Source of the DNA: JBGPJM01 sp041485385
Lineage (GTDB): Bacteria; Planctomycetota; Phycisphaerae; Phycisphaerales; UBA1924
Reading direction: 5' to 3'
Length of the DNA: 12,948 bases
Assembly (NCBI GenBank): GCA_041485385.1
Contig: JBGPJM010000140.1
Location: 1-12,948, forward strand
Shown: one piece after another, positions 7,423 through 12,948 of the stretch
Layout of the letters: each line of letters begins with the position of its first letter
Numbering within the stretch: the first letter of the stretch is position 1
Position numbers and translations under genes: made by a program
The notes under the pieces: model-generated
What the model was told of the DNA's origin: nothing
The model's database searches: none
The model's input: only the letters and a program-made list of their open reading frames with translations

Positions 7423-7656
7423 ATGATCGCCGTACAGAAAGCCTGGGATACCTTCTCGCTCATGTCCCTCACGGGGGAGAGCCTGCTGCTCCTGCGGATC
7501 CAGCTCGGACGAGGCGTCAGAGACATCGTGGAGGCCGAACTCGATCGTCGCGCCGGCTGCACGCCGGCACGGGCGCGGGCCGGGGGCGGGCCGAGGGTGA
7601 TGTCGGGCGCAGCGCATCGTCGCCGTGCGCGACTCCGGGGAAGGGCCGCGGCGTAG
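7423..7656 (+). CDS. Possible small hypothetical protein, 77 residues
   Basis: An ATG at 7423 sits six bases after AAGGAGG, an excellent ribosome binding site, in a gap otherwise without genes. The first 45 or so codons favour G or C at the third position like neighbouring genes and encode a helix-like amphipathic sequence (IAVQKAWDTFSLMSLTGESLLLLRIQLGRG). After about residue 47 the protein becomes Arg/Ala/Gly-rich and low in complexity, so the true gene may be frameshifted or decayed there, or the whole frame may be chance. I recognise no family. It is divergent from the DUF1080 gene (181 bp between starts) and convergent with the desaturase gene. Confidence 0.4.
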   Translation: MIAVQKAWDTFSLMSLTGESLLLLRIQLGRGVRDIVEAELDRRAGCTPARARAGGGPRVMSGAAHRRRARLRGRAAA

Positions 7657-7820
7657 CAAAGCATCGCTGATGAACGAGAGGCGGCCGGGTTGCGGCGCGC
7701 ACGGATCGCGTGGCGCACCGGGTCGCGCGGTCGGCGCCGCACGCACGGAGGCGGAGCGCGCCGGATCGCCCGCCCTTGATGCACCCGCGGTCACGACAGG
7801 AGCCAGCCCGCCCGATCGCG
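7657..7820. other. Gap between the small ORF and the desaturase gene
   Basis: This stretch lies between the convergent 3' ends of the small plus-strand frame and the minus-strand desaturase gene. It is GC-rich and I see no RNA gene, repeat or clear hairpin-plus-T-run terminator in it. Several frames are open here only because stop codons are rare in this composition. Confidence 0.5.
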
Positions 7821-8783
7821 TCAAGACGCCCGGCGATGACGCCCGCGCCGCCCGCGCAGCGGGGCGTTGGGGGGCACGATCTCCCACGCCAGCCCGACGC
7901 ACCGCATCGCCAGGATCGTCAGGTACGTCAGGTCCACCTCGAACCACCGGCGCCCGTGCGCGGCCCCGCGCTGGCTCGCGTGGTGGTTGTTGTGCCATCC
8001 CTCCCCGAACGCCAGGATCGACACCCACCAGTTGTTCCGCGAGTCGTCGGACGTGTTGAAGTTCCGGTACCCCCACGTGTGCCCCGCCGAGTTCACGAAC
8101 CAGGTCGCGTGGTAAACAAAGACGATCCGCACCGCCACGCCCCACACCACCCACCCGATCCCGCCCCCCACACCCGCCAGCCACTCCCCCAGCCCGAAGA
8201 GAACGCCCGCCAGCACGAACTGCGGGAAGTAGTGGTGCTTGTCGATGAACGCCATCACGCTGTCGCGCTGCAGGTCCCGTGCGGCGTTGCGCGGGTTGGC
8301 CGCGCCCTCGCGGTCCTTCGTCAGGCACCAGAACACGTGCGCCCAGTTGAACCCGTGGCGCGGGGAGTGCGGGTCCTCCGGCTCGTCGGAGTGCGCGTGG
8401 TGCAGCCGGTGGTGCCCCACCCACTGGATCGGCGATCCCTGCCAGTTCAGCGTCCCCAGGATCGTCAGGAGGTACTCCACCACCTTCGGAGTCTTGAACG
8501 ACCGGTGCGTCAGCAGCCGGTGGAAGCACAGGCAGATCCCCAGCCCGCCGCACGCCCACCACAGGAACACCGCGACCCCCAGCGCCGACCACGAGAACGT
8601 GAACGGCGCCGCGAGGCACGCCGCGTGCATCAGGCCGATGGCCGCGGTGATCCTCCAGTCGATGTCCGCGAGGCGGAGGTGGCGCCGGGTCGGCGCATCG
8701 GGTTCCGCCGGCGCGCTGGGGGCGGGGTTGCTGGCAAGTGTGGGGGAACGCCGCATCGAAGGGGGGGCGCTGACCTCTGGCAT
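7821..8783 (-). CDS. Membrane fatty-acid desaturase (acyl-CoA delta-9 type)
   Basis: A 320-residue integral-membrane di-iron desaturase of the stearoyl-CoA/acyl-lipid delta-9 family, which puts a double bond into saturated acyl chains using O2 and electrons from a redox partner. All three histidine boxes are present: HRLLTH (88-93), HHRLHH (124-129) and HNNHH (264-268). Hydrophobic segments lie at about 44-62, 65-86, 104-120, 184-203 and 207-229. FNWAHVFW, HTWGYRNFNT and LAFGEGWHNNHH are typical of the family. The first 35 residues are Pro/Ala-rich and probably disordered. The ATG at 8783 follows AGGAG at a six-base spacing. The gene lies 151 bp downstream of rmuC on the same strand; a short hairpin-like CACC...GGTG (8828-8839) is in that gap. 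No partner ferredoxin or reductase gene is nearby. Its job is probably membrane-fluidity control, but chain and carrier specificity cannot be read from sequence. Confidence 0.94.
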   Translation of the reverse strand: MPEVSAPPSMRRSPTLASNPAPSAPAEPDAPTRRHLRLADIDWRITAAIGLMHAACLAAPFTFSWSALGVAVFLWWACGGLGICLCFHRLLTHRSFKTPKVVEYLLTILGTLNWQGSPIQWVGHHRLHHAHSDEPEDPHSPRHGFNWAHVFWCLTKDREGAANPRNAARDLQRDSVMAFIDKHHYFPQFVLAGVLFGLGEWLAGVGGGIGWVVWGVAVRIVFVYHATWFVNSAGHTWGYRNFNTSDDSRNNWWVSILAFGEGWHNNHHASQRGAAHGRRWFEVDLTYLTILAMRCVGLAWEIVPPNAPLRGRRGRHRRAS

Positions 8784-8934
8784 CCGGGGCTCCTGATCGC
8801 ACTGTATCCCCGTCGTTGACGGGCGGGTCACCACTTGGTGGAATCGGCGGAAGAATAACGAGACCTTCAGGAATCCGCCACATGCCCGGTCGCCGGCGCG
8901 CCGAATTGGGAAACTGCCCATGCCGCGGGCCCGG

Positions 8935-10503
8935 CTACTCGGCGCTCCCCGGCACCCAGGGCAACGCCGGAGCGTCAACCGGGTCGATCACGCGCGGGCG
9001 CACCTCGATGGTCGGCAGCTCGGGCAGCTGCTTGCCGCTGCTCACGCCCGAATCCTCGAACTTCCGCAGCGTCGGCAGCAGGCGAGATTCCAGCGACCCC
9101 GCGAAGCTGTTGTACCGCTCCACCGCCTGGTTGAGCGCGCTCCCCAGGCTCGCCGCGTGCGCGATCGCCACCGCCGCCCGCTCGTGCAGTTCCTTCCCCA
9201 GCTCGAACAGCGCCGCGGCCTCCAGCCCCAGCCGCTGCTCGCGCCACCCCACCGCCACCGCCCGCAGCAGCCCGATCAGCGTGCTCGGGCTGGCCAGCAC
9301 CACGTCCTGCTGCGCGGCCAGATCCAGGAGGTCGGGCCTGCGCGCCAACGCCGCGTCGATGAACTGATCCCCGGGCACGAACATCACCACGAAGTCGGGC
9401 GAGCCGTCCAGCTCCTTCCAGTATCCCTTCTTCGACAGCGCCGCCACCTGTTCCACCACCAGGCGCGCGAACCGCTCCAGGTGCTCCTCCTGCTGGGCCG
9501 GCGTCGTCGCCGACATCGCCTGCACGTACGCGTCGGTGTTCGTCTTCGCGTCGACCGCGATCAACCGGTTGTTGGGCAGCTTCACGATCAGGTCCGGGCG
9601 CAACAGCCGCCCGCCCGAGTCCCGCTGCGACACCTGTTCCGAGAAATCGCAGTACCTCGTCATCCCGGCCAGCTCCGCCACGCGCCGGAGCTGGATCTCC
9701 CCGTACCGCCCGCGCACCTCCGGGCGCGACAGCGCCCGCACCAGCTTCCCCGTCTCCGCCCGCAGCTCGGCGTTCACCGTCGCGGCCTGCTTCACCTCCT
9801 GCACCAGCCCCGCGTACGCGCTGGTCCGCTCCTTCTCGATTGCCGCGAGCTTCTCGTCGGTCCGCTTCAGCGTCTCGGCGATCGGGCGCACCAGCTCGTC
9901 CACCGCCGCGCGCCGCTTCTCCAGCTCCGCCTGCGATTGCGCCATCACGCCCCCGAGCCTCTCCGTGGCCAGCTTCAGGAACTGCTCGTTCGACGATTTC
10001 AGCGCCTCCGCCGCCAGCGACCCGAAGACCTGGCGGAACCGCTCGTCGAACTCCGCCAGCTTCCGATCGACCTCCCGGCGCGCCTGCTCGACCGAGGCGA
10101 GCTGTTGCGCATGCAGATTCCGGTCGGCGTCGGCTCGCTCGCGCTGCTCGGTGATCCGCGTGTTGAGCGCGGCGATGGTCTGCTGCAGCTCGTCACGCTT
10201 CCTGACCGCGCCGTCGAGCTCCGATTCCAGGCGCGAACGCTCGCCCTGCACGGCGTCCAGCGTCGCCTGCTGCGCCGCGGCCTGCCGACCGATCTGTGCC
10301 GCCGCCGTCTGCGCCGACGACAGCGCCTCCCGGGCCTGGGCCAGATCTCCCCGCACGCCCGCGGCCTCTCGCTCCGCACCCTCGCGGGCCGCAACCTCCG
10401 CGGCATGCAGCGCCGCCAGCCTCGCGCGCGCCAGCGCCACCCACACCGCCACCGCCGCCGCGCCGATCGCCGCGACAACAAGGATCAAGTCGAGTGTTCC
10501 CAT
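8935..10503 (-). CDS. rmuC: RmuC family protein (DNA recombination protein)
   Basis: A 522-residue RmuC homologue. RmuC limits recombination at inverted repeats in E. coli and is predicted to be a nuclease-like protein; its mechanism is poorly known. The N-terminus has one membrane anchor (about 4-25, LDLILVVAAIGAAAVAVWVALA), followed by a long Ala/Arg/Glu/Gln-rich coiled coil (about 28-225). The conserved RmuC core then follows: RGRYGEIQLRRVAELAGM (264-281), RPDLIVKLPNNRLIAVDAK (302-320, fitting a PD-(D/E)xK-like active site with Asp304, Asp318 and Lys320), FVVMFVPGDQFIDAAL (371-386) and VVLASPSTLIGLLRAVA (401-417). The ATG at 10503 gives the normal membrane-anchor start; no strong Shine-Dalgarno precedes it. 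The frame stays open to 10749, but that extension would put residues before the anchor. A structured inverted-repeat region lies immediately upstream. Confidence 0.94.
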   Translation of the reverse strand: MGTLDLILVVAAIGAAAVAVWVALARARLAALHAAEVAAREGAEREAAGVRGDLAQAREALSSAQTAAAQIGRQAAAQQATLDAVQGERSRLESELDGAVRKRDELQQTIAALNTRITEQRERADADRNLHAQQLASVEQARREVDRKLAEFDERFRQVFGSLAAEALKSSNEQFLKLATERLGGVMAQSQAELEKRRAAVDELVRPIAETLKRTDEKLAAIEKERTSAYAGLVQEVKQAATVNAELRAETGKLVRALSRPEVRGRYGEIQLRRVAELAGMTRYCDFSEQVSQRDSGGRLLRPDLIVKLPNNRLIAVDAKTNTDAYVQAMSATTPAQQEEHLERFARLVVEQVAALSKKGYWKELDGSPDFVVMFVPGDQFIDAALARRPDLLDLAAQQDVVLASPSTLIGLLRAVAVGWREQRLGLEAAALFELGKELHERAAVAIAHAASLGSALNQAVERYNSFAGSLESRLLPTLRKFEDSGVSSGKQLPELPTIEVRPRVIDPVDAPALPWVPGSAE

Positions 10504-10516
10504 GCGTGCAGTGTAG

Positions 10517-10584
10517 CCCGACCCCGCCGGCAGCAGACGGATTCTGTTCGCCTGCCGATTTGGCACGCAGGCGGTGGGGTCGGG
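10517..10584. promoter_or_regulatory. Nested inverted repeats upstream of rmuC, possible structured leader
   Basis: A 9-bp perfect inverted repeat, CCCGACCCC (10517-10525) and GGGGTCGGG (10576-10584), encloses two smaller hairpins: CAGA/TCTG (10534-10546) and the 7-bp CGCCTGC/GCAGGCG (10549-10555 with 10567-10573). Together they could fold as a three-way junction whose rmuC-proximal end is 13 bases from the rmuC ATG. Similar pairings are possible by chance at this GC content, so this is a candidate only. Confidence 0.3.
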
Positions 10585-10734
10585 TGGCGTTGGCAGGGGT
10601 GCAAGCAGCCGCGAAAACCGATGGACGCGGCGGCGGACGGGTTTTCCGGGCCGGCGGCGGGGTGTTTCGACTCCGGCGGGCGCCCCGGCCAAGGCGGGCG
10701 TACGGCATCGGGCTTGCCACGTATTGAGCACGCG

Positions 10735-11352
10735 ATGGTGCCCGTTCATCCCAACCCCAACGACGAATCACAGTTCTACACCGGCGGCGGTGCGAGCGGC
10801 GATTCCGCGTCTGATGCCGGCGCGGGAGCCCCCGGCGGGCCCGGCGGTCGGTTGAACCTGCTCCTTTCCTGTGCCTCCTGGCGGGTGGATTCCTGGGCCG
10901 ACCGCCTTCCTTTCCTGCTCGAGCCGATGGGTGTTCATTCCGTCCGCGCCCGTTCCGCCAAGCAGGCCGAGCGGGTGATCCGCACGGTGACGGTCCACAT
11001 CGCCGTGGTGGACCTTGGGCTCCCGATGGACGAGCCGGACGTTCGGGGGGGTGCGGAGGGCGGTGGAGAACTGGGGAGCAATCGGGTGCGGGAGGGGGGA
11101 ACCGGAGGGGCGGGCGCCGAAGAGGCGGGGCCGCGAATCCTCGAGTTGCTCAAACGCCTGGACTCGCCCCCGCCCACGGTGATCGTCAAGGGCTCGTGCA
11201 CGCAGCGCGACAAGACGCGGAACCTCGCGGCCGCCCTTCGCAGCGGCGCGTTCGCCGTCGTCGACCGTTCGGCCGTCGACCTCGAGCAGATGCTCGAGGT
11301 GCTCCGGCGCTGCCTTCGCCGCTTCTACCAGGATCGCTGGCCCGGGGGTTAA
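10735..11352 (+). CDS. Degenerate response-regulator receiver-like protein
   Basis: A 205-residue protein that looks like a stand-alone receiver (REC) fold. After a Gly/Asp/Pro-rich tail (1-38), strand 1 is LNLLLSCAS (40-48). Asp93 in IAVVDLGLP (89-97) matches the phosphoacceptor strand, VIVKGS (149-154) the strand with the conserved Thr/Ser, and GAFAVVDRS (171-179) the strand that normally ends in Lys-Pro. The usual acidic pair after strand 1 is missing (SCAS), and the strand-5 Lys is absent, so phosphorylation as in classic receivers is doubtful. A Gly/Glu-rich insertion (about 100-132) interrupts the domain after Asp93. No DNA-binding output domain follows. The start has only a weak ribosome binding site; nearby alternatives exist. 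It is divergent from rmuC (231 bp apart) and precedes groES by 107 bp. Function unknown; a pseudo-receiver is my best guess. Confidence 0.72.
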   Translation: MVPVHPNPNDESQFYTGGGASGDSASDAGAGAPGGPGGRLNLLLSCASWRVDSWADRLPFLLEPMGVHSVRARSAKQAERVIRTVTVHIAVVDLGLPMDEPDVRGGAEGGGELGSNRVREGGTGGAGAEEAGPRILELLKRLDSPPPTVIVKGSCTQRDKTRNLAAALRSGAFAVVDRSAVDLEQMLEVLRRCLRRFYQDRWPGG

Positions 11353-11459
11353 CGGCCGGGGGGTTAAGGAATACCGGCGGCCACGGGTGAATCCGGGCCG
11401 CGAGTCGGTCTGAGGAACACGAAGAAAGCACGCCTTTTCAGCAACGAGGAGTATCGGAC

Positions 11460-11813
11460 ATGACAAAGACCGCGACGGCGCCCGCAACAGGCAAGACCAA
11501 GCGCAGCAGCAGAACGGGCGAAGAGAAGGTCCGCCCGCTGCACGACAAGATCCTGGTCCGGCGCGACGAGGCCGAGAGCCGCACCGAGACGGGGATCTTC
11601 ATCCCCGAGAAGGCCAAGGACCGGCCGAAGACCGGCGTGGTCGAGGCCGTCGGCACCGGCACGATCAACACCGAGACCGGCGCCCTGGTTCCGCTCACCG
11701 TCAAGAAGGGCGACCGCATCATCTTCACCTCCTACGCCGGCACCGAGGTCAAGCTCGGCGACGACGAACTGCTGGTGATGAGCGAGGAAGAGGTCCTGGC
11801 CGTGATCGACTGA
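11460..11813 (+). CDS. groES: GroES co-chaperonin (Cpn10)
   Basis: A 117-residue GroES, the heptameric lid of the GroEL folding chamber. The core starts at about residue 24 with VRPLHDKILVRRDEAE, then the mobile loop SRTETGIFIP (40-49), EKAKDRPKTGVVEAVGTG, and the closing GDRIIFTSYAGTEVKLGDDELLVMSEEEVLAVID. GIFIP takes the place of the GroEL-binding tripeptide region usually seen as GIVLP or similar. The protein has some 22 extra N-terminal residues rich in Thr, Lys, Ala and Ser (MTKTATAPATGKTKRSSRTG), longer than the usual 95-100 residue family length. The ATG follows GAGGAG at a nine-base spacing, so the extension looks genuinely translated. No CIRCE operator was seen in the 107 bp upstream. 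Downstream come a heptamer hairpin, a 67-residue gene and groEL. Confidence 0.97.
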   Translation: MTKTATAPATGKTKRSSRTGEEKVRPLHDKILVRRDEAESRTETGIFIPEKAKDRPKTGVVEAVGTGTINTETGALVPLTVKKGDRIIFTSYAGTEVKLGDDELLVMSEEEVLAVID

Positions 11814-11831
11814 AGACCGAAGGCAACAGGG

Positions 11832-11900
11832 ACTCGGCACTCGGCACTGGCGGTGCCCGCTTCCTCGCCTTCCAGTGCCCGATGCCCAGTGCCCAGTGCC
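11832..11900. repeat. Head-to-head heptamer arrays after groES, potential hairpin
   Basis: The left part holds ACTCGGC twice plus ACTGGCG (11832-11852). The right part holds CCAGTGC, CCGATGC, CCAGTGC, CCAGTGC (11872-11899). The two parts are inverted relative to each other: GGCACTCGGCACTGG (11836-11850) can pair with CCAGTGCCCGATGCC (11872-11886) by 8 bp, a 3-base mismatch and 4 bp, around a 21-base loop. The array ends nine bases before the next start codon. It may act as a stem in the groES-groEL transcript; no T-run follows. Confidence 0.7.
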
Positions 11901-11908
11901 TACCCCCA

Positions 11909-12112
11909 ATGACCAAAGACGAACTCAGACTCGCCCTCAAGGAGCTCAACGGCAAGCGTGACGCCATCCTCTATTTCACGCACTCCGAGAAGTGCCTCGT
12001 CACGAGCGCCATGCTCCTCCCCGAGGAGCTCGACAAGCTCGTCAAGCTCACCGACGGCAAGCACGTCTACATCATCGATGCCAGCCACGTGGACTGGATC
12101 AAGATCGGCTGA
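11909..12112 (+). CDS. Small protein of unknown function between groES and groEL, 67 residues
   Basis: A 67-residue soluble protein in the groES-groEL gap, same strand, with no relative I recognise. It begins MTKDELRLALKELNGKRDAI (1-20), helix-like, continues with a likely strand ILYFTHSEKCLV (20-31), a charged helix LPEELDKLVKLTDG (37-50), and ends in a hydrophobic strand HVYIIDASHVDWIKIG (52-67). Cys29 is its only cysteine. Codon use is like that of groES and groEL (mostly C or G third positions), supporting a real gene. No Shine-Dalgarno sequence precedes the ATG; instead the upstream bases are the CCAGTGC heptamers and a CT-rich stretch, so initiation may be unusual or coupled to groES. 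A slightly earlier in-frame ATG at 11882 lies inside the repeat array and is unlikely. Placement suggests a chaperonin-linked role, but that is inference only. Confidence 0.78.
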   Translation: MTKDELRLALKELNGKRDAILYFTHSEKCLVTSAMLLPEELDKLVKLTDGKHVYIIDASHVDWIKIG

Positions 12113-12174
12113 AGACACCACCTATCACAGGAGTTCGCGACGACAGCGGCGTGAGACAGACAAGCGGCATGCTC

Positions 12175-12209
12175 CCCTCTTCTGCTCACTGCTCACTGCT
12201 CACTGCTCA
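12175..12209. repeat. Heptamer tandem repeat (CTGCTCA), copy B
   Basis: Four exact CTGCTCA heptamers fill 12182-12209, preceded by CCCTCTT. Bases 12175-12200 are the exact reverse complement of 3689-3714. The array lies about 44 bp upstream of the groEL start and 62 bp after the stop of the 67-residue gene, so it would be in the transcribed spacer. With the arrays at 3682 and 11832 it forms a family of heptamers sharing a CACTG core. Confidence 0.78.
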
Positions 12210-12252
12210 CTCCTCGCCCACCCCCGCACACTGAGAAAAGGAACCCCTCCCC

Positions 12253-12948
<696 letters not shown>

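Noticed and set aside
7242..7784. N-terminal extension of the DUF1080 protein up to 7784.
   Set aside because: Lacks a secretion signal and family resemblance, whereas the ATG at 7241 has a ribosome binding site and is followed at once by a signal peptide.
7006..8883. Minus-strand open frame of 625 codons.
   Set aside because: Another frame over the desaturase and DUF1080 genes; Pro/Arg/Gly-rich, and both real genes on this strand show clear motifs in their own frames.
8920..10734. Long plus-strand open frame continuing into the receiver-like gene (810 codons in total to 11352).
   Set aside because: It is antisense to rmuC and gives an Arg/Leu/Gln/His-rich product without family resemblance; only the part from the ATG at 10735 looks like a protein.
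11353..11459. CIRCE (HrcA) operator or heat-shock promoter upstream of groES.
   Set aside because: No TTAGCACTC-N9-GAGTGCTAA or close variant was found, nor a clear sigma-32-like promoter. The GCACTC within the heptamers at 11837-11842 lies downstream of groES and lacks the partner half-site.

Overview
The window comes from a GC-rich bacterial chromosome. The DUF1080 (3-keto-disaccharide hydrolase) protein, a large zinc-ribbon/TPR membrane protein, the groES-groEL arrangement and the protein flavour all suggest a planctomycete, perhaps Phycisphaerae-like. That assignment is inferred from gene content; there is no rRNA or other marker to prove it. Long open antisense frames are common here because of the GC-rich codon usage, and they were discarded.

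Left part (1-3393, minus strand): the head of a type I-C CRISPR-Cas operon, transcribed leftwards as cas3 (HD nuclease-helicase), cas5 (Cas5d) and cas8c (csd1, only its first 104 codons before the window edge). The genes are 10 bp apart or overlap by 4 bp. cas7, cas4, cas1, cas2 and the CRISPR array are expected off the left edge; no array is in the window. A non-coding stretch upstream of cas3 (3394-3725) holds two overlapping palindromes and a heptamer tandem repeat. A short frame with a strong ribosome binding site overlaps the cas3 start.

Middle (3726-10503, mostly minus strand): a large zinc-ribbon/TPR protein with TPR-like regions on both sides of its main membrane segment; a secreted DUF1080 protein; a possible small plus-strand gene; an acyl-lipid/acyl-CoA desaturase with the three histidine boxes; and RmuC. 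The spacings suggest mostly separate transcription units. An octamer tandem array bounded by a 7-bp inverted repeat lies between the DUF1080 and TPR genes.

Right part (10504-12948, plus strand): a degenerate receiver-domain protein divergent from rmuC, then groES, an unrecognised 67-residue gene, and the first 232 codons of groEL. CACTG-core heptamer tandem repeats sit on both sides of the 67-residue gene. The copy just before groEL shares 26 identical bases, in inverted orientation, with the one upstream of the cas operon, so it belongs to a dispersed family of short repeats. No CIRCE operator was seen upstream of groES.

No complete, wholly new system is evident. The best leads are the groES-orf67-groEL module with its flanking heptamer arrays, the dispersed repeat family, the divergent Cas5d active-site region, and the possible cis-regulatory structures upstream of cas3 and rmuC.
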